The notes: a model not told the origin generated them from the sequence alone. A DNA stretch of 64,000 nt from an uncultured SAR86 cluster bacterium (GCA_902618945.1 CACNCK010000002.1:107238-171237); one strand, 5' to 3'. Positions 8,889-17,028 are shown, counted from the first letter of the stretch. Numbers and translations are program-made.

Positions 8889-8923
8889 GTTCTTACACAT
8901 ACATAGATTACTGGGGAGGGTTT

Positions 8924-9091
8924 ATGTTAGTACTAAGCAGGAAAGCTGAAGAATCAATGTACATTGGCGATGATATTAAAATTACGGTTTTAGATATCAG
9001 AGGAGGGCAAGTCAGGATAGGCATTACGGCACCTCAAGATGTCAAAATTCATCGAGAAGAAGTATACAATCGTATCTCAAGTAAAGATTAG
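8924..9091 (+). CDS. csrA: carbon storage regulator CsrA (absent from ORF track)
   Basis: A 55-residue RNA-binding regulator, too short for the supplied track. The translation starts [20 protein letters not shown], continues with [16 protein letters not shown], and ends [13 protein letters not shown], matching the family almost throughout. CsrA binds GGA-containing hairpins in mRNA leaders to control translation and decay. A strong GGGGAGGG ribosome-binding site precedes the ATG. tRNA-Arg(ACG) lies 43 nt downstream, recalling the csrA-tRNA arrangement of enteric bacteria. Confidence 0.97.
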   Translation: MLVLSRKAEESMYIGDDIKITVLDIRGGQVRIGITAPQDVKIHREEVYNRISSKD

Positions 9092-9134
9092 ATAGCGAAT
9101 GAAGTTATCAAAATAGGAGTTATAATCTATTCCA

Positions 9135-9211
9135 GGGGCTGTAGCTCATTTGGATAGAGTGTCTGGCTACGAACTAGAAGGTAGCAGGTTCGAATCCTGC
9201 CAGCCCCGCCA
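9135..9211 (+). tRNA. tRNA-Arg (anticodon ACG)
   Basis: A 77-nt tRNA with CCA encoded. Acceptor arm GGGGCTG (9135-9141) pairs with CAGCCCC (9201-9207), discriminator G, then CCA. The anticodon loop CTACGAA gives ACG, which is normally edited to ICG and reads CGU/CGC/CGA. The T-arm is GCAGG-TTCGAAT-CCTGC. A protein gene begins 26 nt after the 3' end. Confidence 0.97.
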
Positions 9212-9237
9212 AAAAAAACATTTGATAAGGAAATAAA

Positions 9238-9675
9238 ATGAATGCAGTAGATAAATGGCATGAAGTAATGAAAAGCGGCGGTTCGGGAGCAAAAGAGAAA
9301 CTTGATGATCTTCTTCACGAAGATGTCATATTTTATTCGCCGGTAGTATTTACACCCCAAAGAGGTAAAGAAATTACCAAGTTGTATTTATCAGCTGCAT
9401 CAGGTGTATTTAGTGCTGAAAAAACAAATAAAGATCCAGATAAAAAGAATTCTAAGTTTAAGTATGTGAAAGAGATTATTAGTGGTAATTCTGCATGTTT
9501 GGAATTTGAAACAGAAATGAATGGTATATATGTTAACGGCATCGACTTAATAACTTGGAACGAAAATAATAAGATTACAGAATTTAAGGTTATTGTCAGA
9601 CCGTTGCAGGCAGTGAACACCTTGCATGAAATGATGGGCAAAATGCTTGATAAATTAAAGACTCAAGCACATTGA
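9238..9675 (+). CDS. NTF2-like/SnoaL-like protein
   Basis: A 145-residue protein with the cone-shaped alpha/beta barrel pattern: an N-terminal helix pair (NAVDKWHEVMKSGGSGAKEKLDDLLHEDVIFYSPV), then strands ending in GIDLITWNENNKITEFKVIVRP. This is typical of nuclear transport factor 2/SnoaL-like proteins, a fold used for many small-molecule isomerases or simply for binding. Specific function unknown. Its stop overlaps the start of the phosphatidylcholine synthase gene by four bases. Confidence 0.8.
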   Translation: MNAVDKWHEVMKSGGSGAKEKLDDLLHEDVIFYSPVVFTPQRGKEITKLYLSAASGVFSAEKTNKDPDKKNSKFKYVKEIISGNSACLEFETEMNGIYVNGIDLITWNENNKITEFKVIVRPLQAVNTLHEMMGKMLDKLKTQAH

Positions 9676-10373
9676 GGGTACTTTTATCATACTTAGTACA
9701 TCTTTTTACCATATCAGGAGTTCTGCTAAGCTTTTTGGCTTTACTTGCAAGTATTGAGCAGAATCTGGAGTTAGTTTTTTTCTATCTTGCATTAGCTCTC
9801 TTTGTCGATGGTGTTGACGGATCTATGGCAAGAATGGTTGATGTTAAAAGACATACTCCCAATATAAATGGAGAAAATTTAGATAATATCATTGACTACC
9901 TCAACTATGTTTTTGTTCCTGTATTTGTTATCTATTGGGTAGATTTCGTTCCTTCAGGTATGGAGATAGTTGCTGCTTTTATTATCTTGACAGTTTCTTG
10001 TTACACATTTGCGAATAGTAAGATAAAAACTTCAGATTTTTATTTTTCAGGATTTCCAGCTTTATGGAATATTGTTATTCTCTACTTTTATATATTAGAT
10101 ACTGAGCCTTTTCTTAATTTTTTAATCATATGCTTCTTAGCAATTTTAACCTTTATCCCAATTAAGTACCTACATCCATTCAGAGTTAAAAGGTTCAGAT
10201 TCCTATCTCTTGCAATATTGTTCATCTGGATGGTCACAACAGTATTAATGCTTTATTTTAAAGGGTTAAGTGAGAATGTTATACAGGCAGCATTTATCTT
10301 ATGGACAATCTCTAATATCTATTTTATTGTTCTTACAATAATAAGAACCTTTAGAAAAGAAGAATTCAGCTAA
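9672..10373 (+). CDS. pcs: phosphatidylcholine synthase (CDP-alcohol phosphatidyltransferase)
   Basis: A 233-residue membrane enzyme predicted to condense choline with CDP-diacylglycerol to give phosphatidylcholine in one step. The CDP-alcohol phosphotransferase motif is intact: DGVDGSMAR at 46-54, then G67, D71 and D75 (NGENLDNIID). The N-terminal YLVHLFTISG and the spacing VKRHTPNINGENLD are specific to the Pcs subfamily. The start is TTG at 9672, overlapping the previous stop (TTGA); starting later would remove the conserved VHLFT helix. About six to eight hydrophobic segments are visible. Convergent with the next gene, overlapping by 8 bases. Confidence 0.88.
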   Translation: MRVLLSYLVHLFTISGVLLSFLALLASIEQNLELVFFYLALALFVDGVDGSMARMVDVKRHTPNINGENLDNIIDYLNYVFVPVFVIYWVDFVPSGMEIVAAFIILTVSCYTFANSKIKTSDFYFSGFPALWNIVILYFYILDTEPFLNFLIICFLAILTFIPIKYLHPFRVKRFRFLSLAILFIWMVTTVLMLYFKGLSENVIQAAFILWTISNIYFIVLTIIRTFRKEEFS

Positions 10374-11727
10374 TCGGTGTAAAGTGGCAAAATATGTTGG
10401 CAAAGCTTCTTCCAAGAAGGGGTTCGGGCCTTCCGTGCAGTAGTCTTGCACTTTCATAGAAGACAACTTCGCCGGGTTCAAGGAAGATCAAATGTTTTCT
10501 ATAAAAATGATCTTCTATCATCAATGGCCAATCCTCATCTAAGTCTTTATCAATATTGATTATTGCACTTATTATGTGAGTTTTTTCTCGATCCCTGTGA
10601 GGGACTAAAACTGCCCCTTTTTTGTAATTTCTTATTCCATAAACAAAGCTAGGCTCTAAGCTCGAGCCACTCCATTTTTCAAGAGGTCCTTTTAAAGATT
10701 TATGTATTTCCTTTTTTAAATCATCATTTAATTCTAACAAAGTGCTCGGTACTTCTTGTAAATCTGAATGTATGAAATTTCCCGAAACAAATTCATCTTT
10801 AATTTGACTTCGATTATTCTCATAAAATTCTTTTATCTTTCTAAATAATTGTTTATCGAGAGAAGACTTTTTAAAGCCCTCATCAGTATATGTTTTTATA
10901 TGTTTATTTAAGTTTTGAGAAGTTTCTATGCTAAGACTGGTCTGTCTGAACCATTTTGTAATGATTGTTTTACTCCCTTTTTTTACAGGATGCGCCTGAT
11001 GAATAGTATTCTCATTTGGCTTTCCATCTTTATTTAAGTTATTCCAAATTAAGGCCTTACCTTGAACTGGTGAAAATATTTTATTCAATTGAGGAAATTC
11101 AGTTTCACCACCTTCCTCGACATTATTTAAATAAATCATAAATGTATAAGTTCTCTGTCCTCTACCACCATCATGTTCTAATAATTGTGTCTTTTCAAAG
11201 AAATCCGTATGAGATTTAAATTCCTGATCAATTAAATAATGTTGACCTTGAAGAGTTTCACCATATTCGGGATTTATACCAATAAAATTACATATCCTAC
11301 GGTCTATATCATTTAAAAAATCATTATCTATATTTCCTAAATCACATGTGCTACTTGTACGATAGTTATCATCATGTTGTCCTGAACTTGCTATAGTTGA
11401 TGGGCGAAGCTTAGAACTGATCACTTTAATAAGTTGCTCACATTCAGAGACCGATAAAAAATTATCAATTTCATAAAATTCTGCCGGGATTTTTTTTAGA
11501 GGTTCCGCACTTATAAGCTCATTTATGGGTTCGATATCAGCTTGATTATTCTGGAGTGGTTCTCGAATGATATCTCCTTTTGTTAAATCAAGCCCAAGTG
11601 CAACTTTACACTGAACGCTATCAAAACCTTCGTCTAGGAGTATAGAGAACAATTCTTTTTTATCACAACCTTTTTGGATATTCTCAAATATCCAATTTAA
11701 CCAATCTTGAGTTAAATCCTTTTGCAT
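10366..11727 (-). CDS. protein with two 2-oxoglutarate/Fe(II) oxygenase domains (prolyl 4-hydroxylase-like N domain)
   Basis: A 453-residue protein with three parts. Residues 1-50 are a small helical domain (NWIFENIQKGCDKKELFSIL). Residues about 82-262 are a prolyl-4-hydroxylase-type domain with iron ligands HTD at 173-175 and His243, and the 2-oxoglutarate-binding Lys253. Residues about 295-452 form a second oxygenase-like domain with HRD at 377-379, His431 in LLHGRPEPL and Arg440. Both ligand sets look intact, so both may be active. The N domain would hydroxylate prolyl or similar residues; the C domain substrate is unknown. It sits 3 nt downstream of the medium-chain dehydrogenase gene. 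Confidence 0.88.
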   Translation of the reverse strand: MQKDLTQDWLNWIFENIQKGCDKKELFSILLDEGFDSVQCKVALGLDLTKGDIIREPLQNNQADIEPINELISAEPLKKIPAEFYEIDNFLSVSECEQLIKVISSKLRPSTIASSGQHDDNYRTSSTCDLGNIDNDFLNDIDRRICNFIGINPEYGETLQGQHYLIDQEFKSHTDFFEKTQLLEHDGGRGQRTYTFMIYLNNVEEGGETEFPQLNKIFSPVQGKALIWNNLNKDGKPNENTIHQAHPVKKGSKTIITKWFRQTSLSIETSQNLNKHIKTYTDEGFKKSSLDKQLFRKIKEFYENNRSQIKDEFVSGNFIHSDLQEVPSTLLELNDDLKKEIHKSLKGPLEKWSGSSLEPSFVYGIRNYKKGAVLVPHRDREKTHIISAIINIDKDLDEDWPLMIEDHFYRKHLIFLEPGEVVFYESARLLHGRPEPLLGRSFANIFCHFTPIS

Positions 11728-11730
11728 AAA

Positions 11731-12843
11731 TCAAGAGTCTGGCTTTATAAGATATTTTTTTCCAGTTTCTTGCTTTGTATAAGAGCGGATATTCTCTAAA
11801 TACAAGGTTTCTTCCAAAGAAATCATATTAGAATATTTACTTTCAAAGGTAGTGCTAATTTCATCCGCTACTTTTTTTCGTAACTCTCCAAATCTTTCTG
11901 TTCCAATTCTTCCTATGAAAGGAGTAAGTAGCCAGCCACCCAATCCCCAAGAGAATCCAAAAGAACGCGTAAGTGTTGTTGGGTTTCTATCTAATCCCCC
12001 ATAGATATAAACTTGTTTAAATTTATCAGAACCGTATCTGCTATATTCTGTCGCAGTTTTATTTGCTGCAACTTCCATCGCAGTTAATATTTGGCTGGAT
12101 AGTTTTCCTCCTCCAGTTGCATCAAATCCTAAAGTTGATCCTGATTGAACAAGGGCCTCCACAAGATCATCCATAAAACTATCCAAACTTGAATTGCAGA
12201 CATATTTCGCTCCCATAGATTTAAGCAAATTTACGTGTTCTTCTTTTCTAACTACATTCACCAAAGGTATGTCTTCCTCTAAGCAAATTTTGATTAGCAT
12301 TTGTCCTAGATTAGATGCTGCTGCTGTATGAACAAGGCCGGTATGATTTTCCATTCTCATAGTCTCTACCATTCCCAGAGCAGTTAATGGATTAACAAAA
12401 CAAGATGCAGCTTGTTCTGCCGTAGTCCCATCATTCATCACTAAGCAACTTGATGCTGGTACACATCTATATTCAGAATACATTGCGCCCCCAGCTAGAC
12501 CTACAGTTTTGCCTATCAAATGTTCTGCCCCTTTACCCGCAGATTCAACTATTCCAGAACCTTCGTTACCGACAGGCAAGTTTTGATCAAATCTTGCTGC
12601 AACAGATCTAATTAACCCATCTGGAACTTTCATTTCTACCACTGAACCTTTTTCAACTTCTTTTAGTGAAGAAACGTCTGCTGGTCCAACTAAGAGTCCC
12701 AAATCCGATGGATTTATGGGTGTTGCTTGAACCTTAATCAGTACCTCGCCATCATCAGGATCAGGTACATTTACTTCATCTAAAGATATAGTGAGTAAAC
12801 CTTCCTTGGAGATTTTAGACTTGATTTGCTTTGATACTGTCAT
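11731..12843 (-). CDS. zinc-type alcohol dehydrogenase-like (MDR) oxidoreductase
   Basis: A 370-residue medium-chain dehydrogenase/reductase. The N-terminal GroES-like domain includes EVNVPDPDDGEVLIKVQATPINPSDLG and GNEGSGIVESAG. The Rossmann domain follows (HTAAASNLGQMLIKICLEEDIPLVNVVRKEEH). The structural and catalytic zinc cysteines of alcohol dehydrogenases are not evident, so it is closer to quinone oxidoreductases or enoyl reductases. Here GlyXXGlyXXG is replaced by AAASNLGQ. Substrate unknown. It lies 7 nt downstream of a secreted ABM-fold protein gene. Confidence 0.88.
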   Translation of the reverse strand: MTVSKQIKSKISKEGLLTISLDEVNVPDPDDGEVLIKVQATPINPSDLGLLVGPADVSSLKEVEKGSVVEMKVPDGLIRSVAARFDQNLPVGNEGSGIVESAGKGAEHLIGKTVGLAGGAMYSEYRCVPASSCLVMNDGTTAEQAASCFVNPLTALGMVETMRMENHTGLVHTAAASNLGQMLIKICLEEDIPLVNVVRKEEHVNLLKSMGAKYVCNSSLDSFMDDLVEALVQSGSTLGFDATGGGKLSSQILTAMEVAANKTATEYSRYGSDKFKQVYIYGGLDRNPTTLTRSFGFSWGLGGWLLTPFIGRIGTERFGELRKKVADEISTTFESKYSNMISLEETLYLENIRSYTKQETGKKYLIKPDS

Positions 12844-12850
12844 GATTCAT

Positions 12851-13528
12851 TTAATTAAGACTTGTAACTTGATAGCTTTCAACTAATTTTCCGTATTTCT
12901 CTTCATCAAACCATTCCAATTGTTTTTCTTGCCATTCGGTATCACTCTCCAAAGATGAAAGAGACTTTGCTTGGGCTTCTTCTGAAGTTGATAACATAAC
13001 AAATTGATAATAATTTTTACTACCCAATCCATGCTGCCATAGATCAATGAGAAAGCCATGTTTTTCGAATATAATTTTTGCCTCTTCTAAAGCTTCTAGT
13101 GTTTCAGCTGCTTTACCTTTCTTTGGATCCCATATCCAAACCTGGACTATGTAATCTCCTGGATCTATATCATCTAATGAAGTCATTTGGTAACTTCTTA
13201 CTGGTTCAAGGATGTCTTGACTATTAAATTTTTCTAGATAAGGCGTCCAAGCTTCGGCAGTATATGCTTTTGCTCTATCTTCATATGTGTTGAAGAAGTC
13301 AACCCATAAGAACATTTTTTCTGCTCCTCTACCAATATTTTGTTGATGCACAATTACCAGTTGGTCATTTGCAAGACCAATATCTCTTCCTTCTCTCATC
13401 AATTCTGCAGCTTCTGCTAATTTACCGGGTTTGGCTTTATAGAAATAAGCATCAGCATAACCAGCAGAATATGCCGTTGAAAGAAAACCTATGCATAAAA
13501 CTGCAACATAATATTTTAGTGATTTCAT
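12851..13528 (-). CDS. secreted protein with two dimeric alpha-beta barrel-like repeats
   Basis: A 225-residue protein with a signal peptide (MKSLKYYVAVLCIGFLSTAYSAG). The mature region appears to hold two related halves, each a strand-helix-strand unit of the dimeric alpha-beta barrel type: YADAYFYKAKPGKLAEAAELM near 26 and YIVQVWIWDPKKGKAAETLEALEEA near 127. Such folds occur in antibiotic-biosynthesis monooxygenase-like and heme-degrading proteins, but I see no specific catalytic motif. Probably periplasmic. A Shine-Dalgarno-like GGAG lies upstream of the ATG. Confidence 0.68.
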   Translation of the reverse strand: MKSLKYYVAVLCIGFLSTAYSAGYADAYFYKAKPGKLAEAAELMREGRDIGLANDQLVIVHQQNIGRGAEKMFLWVDFFNTYEDRAKAYTAEAWTPYLEKFNSQDILEPVRSYQMTSLDDIDPGDYIVQVWIWDPKKGKAAETLEALEEAKIIFEKHGFLIDLWQHGLGSKNYYQFVMLSTSEEAQAKSLSSLESDTEWQEKQLEWFDEEKYGKLVESYQVTSLN

Positions 13529-13646
13529 AAAAACTCCAATTTCTTTAAGTTTATAAGATAACAGACAATAGTGCCTTCATGTAGTTTTTTAAAAGTCTTC
13601 TTTACACATGGCAACAAAAGAGTAAGGTAACTCGAGGAGAAAATTT

Positions 13647-14009
13647 ATGAAAAAAATATTAACAATTCTAGTTTTATCATTACCGCTAACAATCTTTTCA
13701 TCTACATTAGTGATTCTTGAATGTGAATTAATAGAGGATGGAACGATAGAAGACGTGAAAAGAATTAATTCAGCATGGGTTAAGAGTGTGAATGAATTGA
13801 ATGATAAACAAGTGAGTAGTCAAGTTTTGGAGGCAGTGTTGTCAGATAATATGGAAGGTTTTATGTATATAGATACTTATGAAGATTCCATACATTGGGG
13901 ACAAATTAGATATGAAATAAAAAATGGCACCATCCAAGATATCGACGAACAATTTGATGCAGTTTCTAAGTGTACCGCAGGTAAAATGTATGACGCTGAA
14001 CAAAGTTGA
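13647..14009 (+). CDS. small secreted protein of unknown function
   Basis: A 120-residue protein with a signal peptide (MKKILTILVLSLPLTIFSS) and a good GGAG site (CGAGGAGAAAATTT). The mature part has three cysteine-poor strands and helices; IEDVKRINSAWVKSVNEL followed by GFMYIDTYEDSIHWGQI loosely recalls the alpha-beta barrel proteins encoded divergently just upstream. Not recognised. The divergent arrangement (118 nt between starts) suggests possible shared regulation. Confidence 0.6.
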   Translation: MKKILTILVLSLPLTIFSSTLVILECELIEDGTIEDVKRINSAWVKSVNELNDKQVSSQVLEAVLSDNMEGFMYIDTYEDSIHWGQIRYEIKNGTIQDIDEQFDAVSKCTAGKMYDAEQS

Positions 14010-14088
14010 TTATTCAAGTTATCACGGAGGTTAGCAGGTTCATATGTAGAATACATTTATAGATTTTATGTATAATGCAAGGCCTTTT

Positions 14089-14164
14089 GCGGGTATCGTA
14101 TAATGGCTTATTACCTCAGCCTTCCAAGCTGATGATGTCGGTTCGATTCCGACTACCCGCTCCA
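14089..14164 (+). tRNA. tRNA-Gly (anticodon TCC)
   Basis: A 76-nt tRNA with CCA encoded. Acceptor GCGGGTA (14089-14095) pairs with TACCCGC (14154-14160), discriminator T, then CCA. The anticodon loop CTTCCAA gives TCC (reads GGA/GGG) within a TCAGC/GCTGA stem. The T-loop is TTCGATT. The next ORF begins 17 nt downstream. Confidence 0.97.
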
Positions 14165-14181
14165 ACTAAAAGTTTTATTAG

Positions 14182-14430
14182 ATGATAGTAACAATAGATA
14201 TAAGTATGTATCCAAATAGGGAGGAATTTATTGAACCAATAAAAGGTTTTATTGAAATTATAAATACTTTCCCAGAAATAAAGATAAAGACTTTTCCAAC
14301 CAGTACTGTTATACAAGGAGAATATGCCTACACAATGAAAGCTGCACAAGATGCAATCTCCGAGGCTCATGTTAAATATGACAAAGCCATTTATGTTATG
14401 AAAATAATACCTGACTACGAAGCCTTATAA
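14182..14430 (+). CDS. YkoF/MTH1187-type thiamine-binding-like protein
   Basis: An 82-residue protein with the pattern of the small thiamine-binding YkoF-related fold: an N-terminal strand IVTIDISMYP, a helix, a hairpin KIKTFPTSTVIQGEYAYTMKAAQDAI, and a final strand AIYVMKII. The T-x-I-x-G-E turn is the most family-like part. No Shine-Dalgarno is visible; the ATG lies 17 nt after tRNA-Gly. The family call is tentative. Confidence 0.6.
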   Translation: MIVTIDISMYPNREEFIEPIKGFIEIINTFPEIKIKTFPTSTVIQGEYAYTMKAAQDAISEAHVKYDKAIYVMKIIPDYEAL

Positions 14431-14452
14431 AATTTCTTTGCTCTGTGTTCCT

Positions 14453-14872
14453 CTAGTTAGTGACTCGTTTAGGCTGAGTATTCCAAATATAGACTAAAGA
14501 GTAAAACCAAAATCCATTGAGTAAAGGTTCTACAATGGCATCCACAACAGCTTTATCTAGAGCGAAACCAAGTAATAAGAAGCTCCAAGATGTAGCGATA
14601 GTAAAATGTCCAATCGTATAAATAACAGCTAATGTGCTTGTCTTAAGTCTTTTGTGAGCATATTTGTGGAGAAGATAGAACCAAAATCCATTGATGATCG
14701 GTTCTAAGATAGCATCAGCAGACGCAACTAGAAAGCTCGCATTAAATATTAAAGTAGCGCAAACCCAAGCAATGAAGACATGTCCGACAGTGTACAAAAT
14801 TGAAAGACCGAAGCTACTTAGCGAATGGATTAGTGAGTTAATCCTGCTGACTTCTATTAAGAACCTATTCAA
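14453..14872 (-). CDS. membrane protein with two DUF2061-type repeats
   Basis: A 139-residue membrane protein formed by an internal duplication. Repeat 1 is about residues 23-75 (LSILYTVGHVFIAWVCATLI ... ILEPIINGFWFYLLHKYAH). Repeat 2 is about 82-132 (LAVIYTIGHFTIATSWSFLL ... IVEPLLNGFWFYSLVYIW). Each repeat has two helices and resembles DUF2061, which normally occurs once in a 60-80 residue protein. Function unknown. Confidence 0.75.
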   Translation of the reverse strand: MNRFLIEVSRINSLIHSLSSFGLSILYTVGHVFIAWVCATLIFNASFLVASADAILEPIINGFWFYLLHKYAHKRLKTSTLAVIYTIGHFTIATSWSFLLLGFALDKAVVDAIVEPLLNGFWFYSLVYIWNTQPKRVTN

Positions 14873-14965
14873 AATTTATCCCTTTTTTGTTTATTGTTTA
14901 CTATTAATCTAAATAATATAACTCTAACAAGAATTAAAAAAATATCACTACCTACTTTAACTTTT

Positions 14966-15640
14966 TTACATGATTTGATTCCAAAGTTGCAATTCCTCAA
15001 TTCTAAGGTAACTATTAATCTTCTTCACTTCCTGTAGAGTTGCAGATTCTTTGGGACCATAATTGTGTCCAGGATAGATGATTGTTTCATCAGGAAGTTT
15101 AGAAAGTTTACGGAGACTATGGAACATATCTTCAGAGTTTGCACCAGGTAAATCAACCCTCCCACATCCTTGAACAAATAGGGTATCTCCTGAGATAAGA
15201 CTATTATTTACTTTGAAGCACTGAGACCCAGGTGTATGTCCTGGAGTATGAATAAACTCTATATCATTATCTCCAATCTTAAAGTGATCTCCTGAATCTA
15301 CTATATTCATATCTATGTTAGATAAACCAGTAACTTTTTTGAGACCATCGACCTCGTGTTTATTGACAAAAGTTTTTACAGGTTCTTTTTCTAATACTTC
15401 AGCAAGGCCCTCAATTGAGTGTCCTCCCATACTTCCACCTACATGATCTGGGTGACAATGAGTTACCAAAACACACGAAAGTTTTAGATCTCTTGCTTGA
15501 ATATGGTTGAGTAAACCTTCAACATCCCAAGCAGGATCAATTAAAGCCACTTCTCGAGTTTTTTTGGAACCTAACAAATAAATAAAGTTTTCCATTGGAC
15601 CTATAAGTATTTGCTCAATATATAAATCATCATTAATCAT
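14966..15640 (-). CDS. MBL-fold metallohydrolase (glyoxalase II/persulfide dioxygenase-like)
   Basis: A metallo-beta-lactamase fold hydrolase of 224 residues. The metal site is visible as THCHPDHVGG, then HTPGHTPGSQCF, SGDTLF and YPGHNYG. These match the hydroxyacylglutathione hydrolase-like group; substrate unknown. I prefer the start at 15640 (MINDDLYIEQ), which has GAGGAAAG upstream and begins 1 nt after the MFS stop, rather than the track start at 15670 that would overlap the transporter. Probably co-transcribed with the MFS gene. Confidence 0.9.
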   Translation of the reverse strand: MINDDLYIEQILIGPMENFIYLLGSKKTREVALIDPAWDVEGLLNHIQARDLKLSCVLVTHCHPDHVGGSMGGHSIEGLAEVLEKEPVKTFVNKHEVDGLKKVTGLSNIDMNIVDSGDHFKIGDNDIEFIHTPGHTPGSQCFKVNNSLISGDTLFVQGCGRVDLPGANSEDMFHSLRKLSKLPDETIIYPGHNYGPKESATLQEVKKINSYLRIEELQLWNQIM

Positions 15641-15641
15641 A

Positions 15642-16922
15642 TTAACTTTCCTCTTTAAAAGTTTCTTCAAGGACTATTTTATCCTCTTTGTACTTTATTC
15701 CTGCTAGATAATAACAAGGAATGGATACAATACTAATGATTGAAAAAATTACCAGCATTAAAGTATAGGGCTCAGAGTAGCCAGAAGATCTGAGAATATC
15801 TGCACATAATCCTCCTCCTAACGAGCCAATGGTTAATCCAATTAGATTTAGTGTAAGGATATAAAATGATACGACTGTCGCTTTAATATTATCAGGAACT
15901 AGTTCTTGTACGGTAGAAAAGGTAGGCCCGAAGAAGCACCCTAATTGAAAATATCCTATGATGATTCCTATCCAAAATACTGAGGTTCCTGGTTCCACAA
16001 ATCTGTAGAATATTCCAATAGGTAAAGTTAGTAGTGCTAGCCAGAATAGAAACATAGGTCGTCCTTGGTTGGTATTTTCTTGCCACCAATCACTCAATAT
16101 TCCACCTATTAAATTTCCTGATAGACCTGCAAATACACCTATCCAGCCAACAAGCTGAGCTATCTCAGATCTTTCATATCCTCTTTCCTGAACTAACCAA
16201 AGTTGTTCAAAACCGGAAGCTCCAAGCACTATATGATAAAAAACACCTGCTACTATAGTGAACCTTAAAGCGGATGAAGTTTTAAGAGCTTTTATTAGTG
16301 TCTTTACTATATTTGCAGTACTTTCCTTAGATAAAGTGGGATTTTTATTTTCGGATGTATTACTTTGTCTTTTTCTGTCTTTAAAAAGTAGCGCACAGAG
16401 ACCTAATAAGAGTCCAATGCCACCTAACAGATAAAAACAATTTCTCCATCCTAAGGATTCACCTAGATAACCAGCAATTAAGAGACTTACCCCTACACCA
16501 ATTGGGACGCCCATATAATAAAATCCTGCGGCAAAACCCATTTTTTTTGATGGAAATGAGTCTGATAAAAGAGACATAGATGTTGGAGTGAGAATTGACT
16601 CGCCCACACCAATAAACATTCTTGGAAGCGCCATTGATATAAAACCTTTAGCTGCACCTGTGAGGGCAGTAAAAATACTCCACAAAACTACACCAAATGC
16701 TATGAGCTTTGGTCTATTCACCATATCTGCAAGAACGCCCATAAACAGACCTGCAATAGAATAAAAAACAATAAAAGGAACGGTTGTTAAGAATCCGTAT
16801 TGAGTATCTGTGAGGCCCAAGTCAGGGACAATAAAATTAGCAAAGCTGGCAATGAGTTGACGATCTACAAAATTTAGAAGATTCAGAAGTGTTAGGAAGA
16901 ATAAAAGCCTATATGCGTTCAA
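15642..16922 (-). CDS. MFS transporter, spinster-like
   Basis: A 426-residue transporter with about 12 membrane segments. The N-terminal LNLLNFVDRQLIASFANFI and GLFMGVLADMVNRPKLIAFG carry the major facilitator loop 2-3 motif. The overall pattern (NFVDRQ near the start, GESILTPTSMSLLSDSFP) resembles spinster-type/hexuronate-like MFS proteins common in marine gammaproteobacteria. Substrate unknown. The MBL hydrolase gene follows 1 nt later. Confidence 0.88.
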   Translation of the reverse strand: MNAYRLLFFLTLLNLLNFVDRQLIASFANFIVPDLGLTDTQYGFLTTVPFIVFYSIAGLFMGVLADMVNRPKLIAFGVVLWSIFTALTGAAKGFISMALPRMFIGVGESILTPTSMSLLSDSFPSKKMGFAAGFYYMGVPIGVGVSLLIAGYLGESLGWRNCFYLLGGIGLLLGLCALLFKDRKRQSNTSENKNPTLSKESTANIVKTLIKALKTSSALRFTIVAGVFYHIVLGASGFEQLWLVQERGYERSEIAQLVGWIGVFAGLSGNLIGGILSDWWQENTNQGRPMFLFWLALLTLPIGIFYRFVEPGTSVFWIGIIIGYFQLGCFFGPTFSTVQELVPDNIKATVVSFYILTLNLIGLTIGSLGGGLCADILRSSGYSEPYTLMLVIFSIISIVSIPCYYLAGIKYKEDKIVLEETFKEES

Positions 16923-16993
16923 AGGTACCTCTTTTACTAAAGATCATAGCATAGAGATTAGATTTAATAATATTTGAAAAAATCTAATTCTAA

Positions 16994-17013
16994 GTGTTAT
17001 AGTTGAGTAACAC
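16994..17013. promoter_or_regulatory. inverted repeat upstream of winged-helix gene, possible operator
   Basis: GTGTTA (16994-16999), 8-nt spacer, TAACAC (17008-17013). It ends 15 nt before the ATG of the winged-helix protein, in the 106-nt divergent gap with the MFS gene. The position suits an autoregulatory operator. This is inference from symmetry and location. Confidence 0.4.
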
Positions 17014-17028
17014 ACTCGGGATACTTAA

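Noticed and set aside
9127-9360. Minus-strand ORF with GGAGRIRTCYLLVRSQTLYPNELQPLE
   Set aside because: Reverse complement of tRNA-Arg plus the start of the NTF2-like gene.
14116-14370. Minus-strand ORF ending GAGSRNRTDIISLEG
   Set aside because: Reverse complement of tRNA-Gly and the small YkoF-like gene; the typical tRNA shadow protein.
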